The position numbers and the translations under genes are program-made. From positions 6,208,453 to 6,272,452 of the forward strand of contig OX365946.1 in the NCBI GenBank assembly GCA_947247005.1: DNA of 64,000 bases. Direction: 5' to 3'. Positions 24,807 to 37,600 of the stretch are shown in pieces. Within the stretch, counting starts at the first letter, position 1. Each line of letters opens with the position of its first letter. Under the pieces are notes generated by a model, which had not been told where the DNA came from, made no database searches, and saw only the letters and a program-made list of their open reading frames with translations. This DNA is from Spisula solida. Taxonomy: Eukaryota > Mollusca > Bivalvia > Venerida > Mactridae.

Positions 24807-27800
24807 CTGGGCTTATAAATTGACAAAGGGCTTTAACTTGCATCTAAATAATGGTTGATTATGACTACAATCAAACTTGGCCCGTAGTTTTACCTAGATA
24901 TCCATTTATAGGACAATCTGGCTACACTTAAGTCACAAATCATCCGGACGCTAGACGATGTCTGCGTATCCGAAGTCAAGGCAGTGTGCAGATGCCGGAC
25001 ATGCATATATGTCAAAAGAAACAATATTTATTTCGGCTGCTGCCCATCCCTATTTGATCGAAGTATACCATCAGACGGTCAGATCGCGATCGGATTGCAT
25101 TTGTGACCAAAGAATTATTTGAGGGTTCATGCAAAGAAGACCAATTTACTGGTCCATTTCTGAGTGTATCTTTAGTAATCAGATCGCCAACATAATGCTA
25201 GTCTATGCTAATCTGTTTATTAATAGGATTCATCCGTTAATCCAAGAGTTACTGATCAGAAACCGGTTTTATCCTTGGACAGGTTTACACAGGCTGATGG
25301 TTGAAATACCTAATGCTCTTTGACCAATTACTGAACAGTACAGGTCAGATCATGTTATAGACAGTAGCAGCTATAGGAAAGTATGCATTGAGACTAGATG
25401 CAGGGAAAAGATGTTTTAAATTATATCATGCAACCAGTTGTTTTTCATATTTACAAATACAGAAATATTTTGCGATTTACCTGCCTATTCTACAATAAGA
25501 TTTTAGACATGATACATCCAATATATATAGCATATAGCATCTGACAAGCTCTGCTCAGACATAGAAATCTTATATACAGAATAAAAATATAATCAAGTCA
25601 CATAAAATCAGACCCCGTTCTTTTTCAAATAAATAAATATGACGTTCTAAAATAATCGGTGATCTCTATGGGTATACACACTGAGAACCTCATCCTGACA
25701 AAGTACAGATAGACTAAGATGATGAGCTTCAAAAATAGTCAACAACAATAATGATGGACATTTTCCATGAATACCAGGTTTGGGTTCATAACAAGGTCTT
25801 CAACTCTGCTGCAGAAGGAATTTAACAATAAGTTCCTATCATTTATAATCCATATAATATTATTCTTACAACATTTTATTAATCACCCATTTTTTCAATA
25901 TTAGAATTGCTTTGACACTACTACCCATCTTTTAAGCCATAAACTACTTGTTGCAATTTAAATAAGTGAGTGTAAAGAAATAGAATATGAATGAAACAAT
26001 CAAGTAGGTACTATAAGCTTTCTCAATACATACATAGAACCTATTCATTGTGACCCGACTTTAACAGGAACAGCAAAGATAATATTTCCTTATTAGGGTT
26101 TATCACAGCTATATAACAATACAACTCAATGATAGTTTGGATATCCTTGTAACATTTATAAGTCATTTTAAAATACAGTCCAAAAACACATCAAGTGTAC
26201 AAGAAGGTTTGAATATAGACTTGAACCTGATGATGTAGTCATTACTTCATTGCCTCAAGACAAACCCTTTATAGAACAGACATAGTAAGATTAGAATGAG
26301 TATTAAAAGAAAAACACAAGAAACATTGTTAATTCCATGAAATACCAGATTTTCAATCAAGGGCGATAACTCTGCTGAACCTAGGTTCCTGCAGGAGAGT
26401 ATCTCAGACTCAGAACTTCACATGCTGATTAACGTTCCTGTCAACTGTCACGAATGAACTATGTTTTGAGATACATGTGAAACAATTGTATTGACACTTT
26501 GCCATATGATTTTGAAACTGCTTTCATGCTTTACTCAGTTTCCTGTTCAGACTTTTGATCCAAATATCAAAATTAACATAAATAAATAATTCTTTATTAT
26601 TGAGTCAAACAAGTTCTTTGCAACCGTCTTAAGGTGCCTTTTTGATTACAGTCGTTTCGTTCAAATATGTACAACACTAAAAATGAACAATACATATTTC
26701 ATGCAAAAATTGAGCGGTGCATGAAAAAAGTTTCATATACATTGGGTCTGCTCGCCGAATCCACAAGTCAACCAGTTTTTTCGGTAAGAAAATTTAGTAT
26801 AGTAACAGAAATGAAAAGTAGTTCTCTTATTACGTTATAGTGACTTTATAAGCATCAAGCTACACATTGACAAGTTCATCCTACATACATCAATATAGTC
26901 TGTATAATTCTATACAATCATACTGTTAATAATAAATAATTTTAAATAAATAAATAGTTATTTACAAAATGTACAACATTCACGATTCATCAAGTATACC
27001 ACATGCTTAAATCACCATGCACAAATACATACAAGTTTCCACTTTGGTTAACGACTTATAATCATTTATTTCATGTATTTGACAATCAGTTAAAATGTTC
27101 AGTCAACACCTCACAGTCAGTATAACAACAAAACACGAACAAGTACAACATTATGTAACATAATCTTTTAAGGGCAAGAAAGAAATTATTCAAATCAAAA
27201 CATACCACGAGTTATCATATTTAAGTATACATTATTGTTGTTGGCCAAAGTAAGAAAACGAAGACTTCTATAATTTCATGGATGTTAAGACATTTCATTG
27301 GTTGAAATAATTTGAGATTCCCAAGCTGGCCAATCAAAATGTACGACACAAAATCAAATAATTTTGTATATGAAAATAACAGATTTTTTTCAACAAAATC
27401 AGCAAATTAAGGATTACTAAGTCAGATATTGAAATATACATGTACAGACAAGTTCATTTACCAAAGAGGACAGATATTAAAGTATCCACTGTAACTAGAG
27501 GCCCACAATAGAATAGAATCATATATCTACATTCTTAAAACGTACAGGAGACAAACACATAGGGGAGAAATTTCTTTGAAAATTCACATGAAAAAAACAA
27601 AGACATACCACTGAAAATCATCAAGAAAAAAAAGATATTAATGTCAAGGTTACGAGAGACAAAGGTCATTGGAGTATTATATAAGAGTTACAAGATTTCA
27701 GCTCTGAGATCATTTTTCCCCCCAAGGAAGGTTTGTATATTTTATTTGTCGGCTTCAAAATAAAAAGACAACCAATTAAATGCATTGCATAGGCATGTCT

Positions 27801-29127
27801 AATGACCAATGATTGACAGACGAATAATCCCATTTTGTGGAAAAGAAACTAATCTAAACACATACATTAAACTGAAGACTATACTTAATGTAGCTTAAGG
27901 GAAGTAAAAATGACATTCACAATCTATGATTAAAGTCTTACAAAACAGACAAAAATTAATGTAATGTTATACACGTTGATTAAATCATGAGATTTCAAAA
28001 TGACAGAAAATTTAACTGACCACAGGAGAAATACTGAGAATACATATATCCACTTTGACACGTTAACATAGCTTGTATTGGCAGTCATGGATATTTTTAT
28101 TATAAAAGTATAAAAAATTGAATATTAAATTCACGACTAGATCTAGAAACTTGTATATATGAAACATACAATCAATCCATTTATCAATGACCTTGAAATG
28201 TCATCGTAAATCCACTTTGATAAACGTCACAACATTTCAACTCCACGTAATTATCCTGATGACCACGTTCACCACGATCACATGATGTGATAGCATCCTT
28301 CCATGAATGCTAAGCAACCACATGATGTAAAACATCCAGTAGTGTTTGACCTAAGGTCAAGGTCCTTTCATCACAAATATCATGATTCAGTCATACCCCA
28401 CCAACTTTATCCATCATCAGTATTGCAGGGCGTAGGTAAGGCCATATAGACCACTAGGAATATCAAACTCACTGCAGTAAAGAAGAACACTCCACTGATG
28501 CCATTTGAGATAGATCAACAGTAGCCGAGATCAATACTAGATCTCAAATCTCGACACCATTATAAATATGAGCCATTTGGTAAGTTGTGTAAAACAACAC
28601 ATGGATTCACTATTTCATGCACTCTCAGATGACATCATGTATATAAATTAAAATTCCAGTTCCTGAGATCACTTAACATTACCGGGGAACTAATGGAGGA
28701 ATATCTACCAGGAAATTCTTAAAAACTTTCCAATTTTGAGTTTTTGACTCATTTTTTTCTTCATTCGTTTTTTTTCATTTCTTCATAGAATTCCATGTAG
28801 GAAATTTTTATCACAATGTAACTATCACTGAATCCAACATAAATGACGACTCAGCAAGTTTACTGGCAAGCAAAAGTGTTTGTTCATATAATATATAAAT
28901 TATATCCATTGGTAATGTAATCCCTGATTCATAAAACTCAGTATGAAATATTTCATTGTAGTGACATTCTTTTAACAGTACCTCAGATTAAAATAATAAA
29001 CTACTTATTTTTTTACTTTTATAGCCACTTGTCCAAGAATTATTATTTCGGACATAGTTTGTCCGAATATAGGGCCACTTTTTGTCTATAATGTTGTGAT
29101 CTGCCATTTGATTTTATACCACCTTTG

Positions 29128-29133
29128 TTTATT
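29128..29133 (-). terminator. Candidate polyadenylation signal of SINHCAF
   Basis: The plus-strand TTTATT reads AATAAA on the minus strand, about 160 bases past the stop codon. Other AATAAA hexamers occur further downstream in this AT-rich tract, and 3' UTRs in this family can be kilobases long. This is therefore only the first candidate site, not a demonstrated 3' end. Confidence 0.25.
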
Positions 29134-29293
29134 CTCTTTAATATGGACTTGCAGCACTTTCATTTCAACTCCAGCAGACCTAAATTTGACTCATTCAACT
29201 TGAAGGAAACATATTTAAAGTAACAAATTCCATTTTTCTAAGCCCTGAGGTCGGTCAGGTTGTTTTAAGATGTCACCATAGGTTGGTATGTGT

Positions 29294-29654
29294 TTAACAT
29301 TCCATGGGTATAGTATGGCTGGAAACAAAGTTCATTTTGGCTGTAGTGCACTGTTCAATGGTTGTGAGATTGTCTGTGTCTGATAGGGAATCTTTGGGGC
29401 TGTTTGGGGGACTTTCAGGCGGGGTTTCAGGTTCTGGAGTGTTTGCTTCGTAAAAGTCTGTGACACTGAAGCTTGGAGTACTTGAGTTACTGTCCGTATC
29501 TTCTAAGGACGTGCTACGTTTAAGTTCCGAGCTTTTCTTTCCACGTGAGGATTGAATGTTCTTTCCAAAGGAACAACATGGTTTTAATAACTGGGGGTCA
29601 ACAAGAACTTCGCCATTCATTCCTTTGAATATTATACCACAACAAACTTGAGTC
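29294..29654 (-). CDS. SINHCAF: SINHCAF coding exon 4 (residues 196-315, CCGII/KPCC block and long C-terminal tail)
   Basis: The acceptor TTTGCAG (AG at 29656-29655) completes the split Met codon and leads into TQVCCGIIFKGMNGEVLVDP and LLKPCCS. This is the conserved C-terminal block of the family, with C200, C201, C222 and C223. The conserved part ends near residue 224. About 91 residues follow, with basic then Ser/Thr-rich sequence and a Pro-Glu-Ser run (TPEPETPPESPPNSP near residues 269-283). They end at PMEC before a TAA at 29296-29294. Vertebrate proteins have only about 24 residues after PCCS, so this tail is a lineage extension. No intron acceptor or frameshift is needed to explain it. 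Confidence 0.92.
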
Positions 29655-32600
29655 CTGCAAATATAAGAAGTTCAATAATTAACAGTTGAATCAACACAAA
29701 CCTAGAAACAATAATTAATAATAAGAGGGCTTAAAGCAAATTGCTCAAAATTCATAAATAAAGAAGCCTGGAAACCAACACAAGGAAACATCACCCAGAT
29801 AATCAAGGCCGAACTTAAAATATTCTTTGTTTCCCCATCCCGACCCTAGCAGATTTAGAATGAGTAGGTAGGTAGGGTAAATATTTGTAATTGGTTAAAG
29901 CATGAAAATAATGAAATTTAGAATTAACTCAAAGGTGAAAATCAACAATCCTAAATTTAATCGTAAGAAAGAAGCCAGTAAACAAAAAAATAAAATTTTC
30001 ACTTCCAATTTTTAATTAAAAAAATATTATTTTAATTTGGGCAATAAAATATTTTGGGTAGGGCCCTTTTTAATCAGGTAGGTAGGGGATGGGGAAACAA
30101 ACAATATTTTATTTTAGGCCCAAAGTAAAATAAATCATGATGAATTAAATACTGAACACGCTGCTGGCTGGTTGTTCATTTCCAACAAATACTCCGCGTT
30201 TACAGCATTCGTGAAATAAAACTGATATATCATGTAAACATAATCTAACTTGATCAACATCAGATGTTTGCAGTAGGTTTTCATTAAGAATAATTAAGCT
30301 GCGTTTTGATGTTATGGAAAACCACATAACAGATCTCCAATATTACTAGGTACATTAATTTAGCTGCTATTCTTTGACTTCAAACACTGACTACTGAATA
30401 TAAAATGTGCATTTTTGTTGAAAGTGAGCTATTATAGTTGCCGTCACTCAGCTGTGCCTGGATCTTCTTTTATGGTTAAATATTGAACCCACAAACATCT
30501 TTACTCACATAATGTTATGATAAGATCATGTTCTATTGATCAACTAGTTGTCAGATTTCAGACTTTCCATCCGGGTTCCAACAGACAACTTTTCAACCAT
30601 TATCATGAAGTCTGAAACCTTTTCATTTTTAGTTGTTTATTTTGTCGACTGATTTCATATTTTATTTTCAGTCACTAGACCTTTCAATGTCTGTCTTTTA
30701 CTGCTGGTAACTGGAGCATCAACACAACGTTATTTTAATCATGAAATAAACTATTTAAACCAACAATTTGTATTGGAAAAAGATCTTTACCAAGGTTTAT
30801 TTAAATACAAACTATTCAGAATATTTGACCAAACCAATAGAAATTTGATAAATATCTAAATATACCAGTTTAATACCAGTATACATGAACTTGAATGCCT
30901 GGTCGATATGAAAATAAATGGTACACGGGTACTACACCTTTATTTGCATTCCAAACATAGCACACATTGTATGTATTATAACAGTACGATGTGACCTAAT
31001 TTACTACCTAGCGTCTTACGTTACTACGTTTTACAGTAGCCAACAAACACTGGCATGATTCATGATTATTGGCAATGAGAAATTATGTCAGGTGTAAAAC
31101 TACCACCGATTAATCACCGGTGACTGACATCAGTTTAATGAGATTATACTTCAATGTTAACATTCTCAATCCTTCGAATACCCATAGAAAAGTAGTTGAC
31201 ACAAACATTGTAAATGACCTATTTAAACAACTGAACACTTAAAGTTAATATAAAACATGTATTCAAGCATGATACAACCTCTTTGAAATGACCAATTATT
31301 CATCGTAATACTGTCCTAATAGGTAAAGAGAGTAAGAAATTGACTAGTTGTAATTAACTGTTAAAGTGGACAAGAGTTTACAAGCAGATTGTTAGGTTGG
31401 TATTCAATACTTCCTGGAACAAGGCATGAACACAATTGAAATCTTTTTGTACATAACTACCAGTACACCATGGTGAACTTATTCTCCCGGTGACTGCATC
31501 AGCAAAACTTCAACTTCTTCACAAGACCTGAGATAAGATATCATACCTCCTACTCAGTAAGTACTAACAAAATGTTAGACTGTTGCTGATATTTTCATAC
31601 CCAATCCCTTACTTTCCACAACCACTAATCTTACATGGCCAGAATTCAGACAAACTTCCAACCACTAACGGTAACCATACAAACTAACTGGCAGTAAAAT
31701 AAATTCATTCAAATCCCACAAATGAGCAATCACTCCCAAGTTATTTATAAAACAAATTTGCACTGCAAAATGGGCGGAAACGACAGATTGTCATAAATAA
31801 AATAAGCTCAGCAGCACAACCAATATGACACCAGATTTCATTATTCTTGTATAGTATCTACATCATTCATGTATTTGTTCAGACTGGTAGTCAGTTATTT
31901 ATACAGTAATGCTCTCCCGGGAGCACAGTTGTCAGTCTGCCCTCGTAGCATGAGTTCATCATATAACACTCACTGCATGAATGATAACATACTTTCAACA
32001 AGTGCACATAGTTTGATTGTAAGAAGCAATTATGCTTGCAATAACTAAGTCATGAATCATAGCCCTTAGTCTACATCATACCATAAACAACATCATAGGG
32101 ATGAAACATTTTGGATTATCTGTGCATATCAATCAGTGTATAGGTAATCATGCAGCAACACTATTTCTATACTCGGCAGCCTAGAAAAGCTGAACTTGTG
32201 GGTAATATTTGTGTTTGTTTGTTTGCAGTCAACTGAAATAGTCATGAGAACATGGTCATTTGGTTTTATCCCTACCAGACCACTGACTTCCCGGGATCTT
32301 GTCAGTAATTAATTTCATGGATTACTGTCATTTCCCTTGGATTGCGAAGTCATGGATTTATAACATGGGAAGGAAATCCCCTTGTTTCATCATAGGTCAA
32401 TCATTTGTGGGGGATTTAACTTCTTTGTAGAGTTCATCAACAACCAAATCTGCAGAATATATTCCCCTCAAATGATGAATATTAATGATTTGACAGTACC
32501 CAGCAAATAAATGGCATCTCTTTAATAAATTACCCGATGTACAGTCGCCTAGGAAGGTAACAAGTTAAGCAGACAAGATTTCTACATCAGAAACTTACAT

Positions 32601-34580
32601 CCCACTCATATAATACAAAAGAAGAAACTCAGCAAAACAGCAACACATGTTAAATGCAGCCTGTTGCTTTGCAATTTTTTTCAAAGCATATAATTGCATA
32701 ACAAGGAGTTTGTAAGCATTAAGAAGATTTACTTCCTTCATAATGAAGAGCTGTTTCGAGAGCATCCAATGAAAACAGAGAAATCGAGGACGGAACTTTC
32801 TTTCTCCAATAATCATAATAGCATGATGAAATTATTGCAACATGCAAATAGATGCAAGGTTGCAGAATACACATGCCAAACTCAACATAACACAGTCATA
32901 ATTTTCTCATATCAATACGAGCAAATCTCAATAGCGGAATGAAAAATTGCAAAGTCAGCAGAAATGCTAGATCGAGAAATTTGGCAGTTTTCGAAGACTT
33001 GCAGAACTCTGTGAGTGTGTATGAATAATTTAGAAAAAAGTACCGGGAGCATAGGAAATCCACAGGGTTTACCGAGCTATTCCAGACCTAAGCTATGCAA
33101 TGTCCAAGGACATACATATCAGACATGTAAAACGATTGATGGCATACAATTCCTGCCATTGTCTCAGAAATATGCAGATAAAGACAAATTCAATGAGACT
33201 TATAAATTCATACAGATTCACTGCTGTCAGACAAGACACTAGAGGTTATTTCAGGTTATATAGATCGGTAGGCTATATGAAGATACCATATTGTTCATAA
33301 TGATTGTTCTACAGGTACCAAATCTATAGTATTGTGCCCAAGCAGTGCTGAAAGCCGAAGGTGGCCAATCTAGGCAACATAGCAAGATACTGCAACTGAA
33401 ATACATACCGGTAGTCAGAAGCATGGCAAAAGCTTACAGTGTCACCGCCGACAGTGAAATAAGACCCCTAATTTAACAAAAAACACTTCTGATTATTCAA
33501 TAAAAGTCAGCAAGGTGCCCATCATGGGGTTCACATTTCTCGAAAAAGTGTGCATTAAAATGAAAGCTAACACTGAACACCACACCACTTTAAGCCTTCA
33601 GCAAAAAAACCCTGAATAATTTCAGTTTGAGGTTACTGTAACATTGCACACTTTGTGCACTTAGTTCCCTCAACCAGATGGGGGCATCAAATTGAAACAA
33701 TACAGACTTCCAGAAATATATTGGCATCTATTCCAAGAGTACACAAGTGCTAGGAGGTAGACAATATCACTGTCTCCTAAATCTATCTTGCATGATAATC
33801 TTGTATTGGTATATATATGTCTAGCCTCCAGATTATAACGTACTGGTGATCATGGTGAAATACCAGGATAATCACTACACATACAGTAGACTGAGACTGG
33901 GTAAAACATATATAACACTCCCACAAGGGTAGAAAAACTTGGTGCCAATACAACTATGTGAATAATCAGCATTTTATACACTAAACTTTCAAACCATGAT
34001 GCTAGCAAATATCTCTGGAAAACCTTCAACGCCTTCTGCATAATTCTAACAAAATATTGAACTGACAGACTAAAAGCAGGGTAGGTGTAGAAAATTCCAA
34101 ATAAGGAGTTTCCAGAAAACCTGCGATACTGGTAACCACGACACAGCCATCATAAAATCTTGGCCTTTCTAATATAACCAGCATATTCAAACCCACTGAA
34201 TTTTGACTTGTTACAAAATCATTTTATTCTGCAGATACCTATAATCTTAAGTTGTTTTTTTCATTTCCTTGAACTTCGCAATAAAGCTACGCCGTCATTA
34301 GAATGGCAGACATGTAGGAAAATGGTTTAGAGGATAAAACAGAAGCAAAGACTGGGAGAATCAAAGGATTAGAAGGATAGTTCCCCCCGTACATCATTTT
34401 ATATACATGAAGGATGGTTCCCTGTACAGCTGGTGCATGTTATATATATACATGTAGGTAAACATGGACTGTAGCTACATGAGGAAACAGCTGATCAGTA
34501 GCTATATATAATAATAAATTACCATCTGTTTGACGAGTGTCAGCACAATATGGTACATTATAATGCGAGGATGATAACAT

Positions 34581-34612
<32 letters not shown>

Positions 34613-37600
34613 GACTTTATTTAATGAGGCAACACAGTTGGCAAAGCCAGTCTTACCTGTGAGCCTCAATATATATGTACATACAATTTACAACAAATGT
34701 GAACAAATATAACATTTACAGAATGATGTTTACATTAGATGTAACAGCAGTGCGTTAATTAAGCTACTAAAACATATCAAAAGAAAGCTAGACCAACAAT
34801 TTATAGTACAGTTCAGTGAAATTGAACTATAAAACCAAGAATAAAATTACATTTATATACATATTAAGTGACGCAAGAATTTTACAAAAGAATTTCAAAA
34901 AAGCCATTTTTGTTTACAAATCTATTAACAATCTCTTTCCTGAATACATGTCAAATTTATTCACATTCTCAAATAATCATTCACTAAGATCCCACACTCA
35001 ACAATCCCTTAAGGTCCCAAAACCAAGACTAGAATTTTTTAGGAAAACTCTTGCTTATTCAGGTCCCAAACTCTGGAACACTATACCACTACACATAAAA
35101 CAATCAGAAAGCTTGGCAATCTTTAAGTCATCATACCTTAAATGGTGGTTCTCTAGTGGGAAAAATACACTTAACATTATTAAATACTAAAACAAAGAAC
35201 TCCTTGATCATGTGATCATTACATGTATGATTATTCATTATATTGAGGGGTCAGGACCATAAATAAATGACCAACATGGGAAATACAATCAATCATATTT
35301 AATTACGAGTATGTTATTCAGGGATCCAATTATAGGCAAATCCAGTGGTACCCAGAATGACCCCTGATATTTGTAGTCCCTGAGGGGATCAGCATTTATG
35401 ACAATTTAAGTAGCAGTTCAGGACACAACACTCGCCACAAGCAGCACATTGGCTAAATATTAATCACTATCCGCAATGACCTAACAAATTGTTACTTAAT
35501 TGGACACCAAAAAATCAATAGGACTATGAATCAATTCTGTGACTGGGTTACTTCACAAAGGTAGACATTTTCTGATCAATGACTAGCACTGTAACACTGT
35601 AGACGCCCGCCACCATTGCAGACTGATAGTACATTCACAGACTAGGCTAGACAGATTTCATATGAATATAATGCTTGGGAGCCATAAATATCACGTAACA
35701 ATACTAGGCTGTTAGCTGTAACATATCGAACACACCCAGTTGTAGTGAATGCACTATAAAACTACTATAAAACATACAAGCAGGAATGAACAGGGAACGA
35801 GATCAATAGCGTTCTACCTGTAAGTTCCCAAGGGGCTGGAAATACACTAAGTAACCCCTATATGTGATTCCACACCCAGGAATCCATGATTGAAAAACAA
35901 TTGATTAATACGTAACTCAGATAATATTGACTGGTTGCCGATGAAATATTCTTTTTCATTGTGCATGCAAACACAATCATGCTTTATAATCATTACACGA
36001 TAATGTACAGGCTTCAATCAATACAGTAAAACTATGAAGCCACAAAATGCCTCGCACCTGCAAAATAGTTCCGAGTCATCTCCTAATTTGAAGCATCTAC
36101 TATATACATCAACATCTTGACAAACCAAAAAATCTGTTTGTGGTTTTGTAGGGGGTTTGACTTTGAGGCAAAACTGTAGGAGGCATTGCCGCAAGTTCAA
36201 CCGTACATGAATTTATACAAGTTCCTGGTAGGAGTCTAAAATTTCCTTAAACATAAATTTATGTACATTAATAACATGTGACTCATATTAGGAGTTTGAA
36301 TGTATCCCTGGGTGAATACATGTCAAATTTATTCACATTCTCAAATAATCATTCACTAAGATCCCACACTCAACAATCCCTTAAGGTTCCAAAACCAAGA
36401 CTAGAATTTTTTAGGAAAACTCTTGCTTATTCAGGTCCCAAACTCTGGAACACTATACCACTACACATAAAACAATCAGAAAGCTTGGCAGTCTTTAAGT
36501 CATCATACCTTAAATGGTGGTTCTCTGGTGGGAAAAACTTGTTAAACATGTAAAACTCTTGCGTCACTTAATATGTATATAAATGTAATTTTATTCTTTG
36601 TTTTATAGTTCAATTTCACTGAACTGTACTATAAATTGTTGGTCTAGCTTTCTTTTGATATGTTTTAGTAGCTTAATTAACGCACTGCTGTTACATCTAA
36701 TGTAAATATCATTCTGTAAATGTTATATTTGTTCACATTTGTTGTAAATTGTATGTACATATATATTGAGGCTCACAGGTAAGACTGGCTTTGCCAACTG
36801 TGTTGCCTCATTAAATAAAGTCTTTATTATTATTATTATTATATATATATTATTATTATTATTGTTAATACAAAAACGTACAAGGTTATGATAACTAAGT
36901 GCATGGCGAATATAATTTTATACAGAATTCATTCCAGACGGGAAAACATAAAATTTAGTATTGAAATAGCCAATTTTATAAGTTTCCTTATAATCATCCC
37001 TAATATACAATTTGTCACAACCCCATAATTCAACCTAACCATGAGTATATGACTGTAGTTAATATTGTTCCTATAACAGGAAGTGGAATTAGAGAGCAAC
37101 AGTTACAGGCCTTATTATGAGGGTTCACACAAAGGCTATCATTGTACAATAAATGAAGAATAAGTATATTTACATCCCGCCCAGCCGAAAAGGTCCACAG
37201 AGCACTTGACATCAACTTTGAACCACAGTGACTTTGTAACGAGAGACATTGCCGGTGGGTGGAATCAACTAGCCTTATCTATATAAAGTGACCTGTGCAC
37301 TATTCTTTAGAGGTTGTCAATACTCCCAACAACTAGAGGAACGTGTCAAGTGTCCGGAAGTGTCGGTTAAAATTCAAACTGCTTTGGTTATCGTATATAA
37401 ATAGGACATAAAAAAACTTCGGAGACCCCCAGCCCATTTTGCCTTGTGAAACCTCCACATCACCAGTCAAGTCTCTAGTGAAGCATTACAGACAACCCAA
37501 ATCCTGTAAGACAGTTACCAATTTAAGTCTGATAGAAAAAACACACAAGTATTTTCATATCAGTTTGTATGTAAGTACTCAACAAGAAAGTTCAAACACT

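Larger units (their letters stand above)
19080..29293. other. Long AT-rich non-coding tract downstream of SINHCAF
   Basis: No open frame above about 70 codons, no tandem array, and only one foldback (24.69-24.81 kb). It could be SINHCAF 3' UTR in part and intergenic in part. The change from the array-rich zone before 19.1 kb is sharp. Confidence 0.6.

Noticed and set aside
34816..35190. 124-codon open frame as an independent gene
   Set aside because: Its first part is antisense LINE 3' UTR and the rest is the end of a LINE reverse transcriptase; a second copy lies at 36.3 kb.
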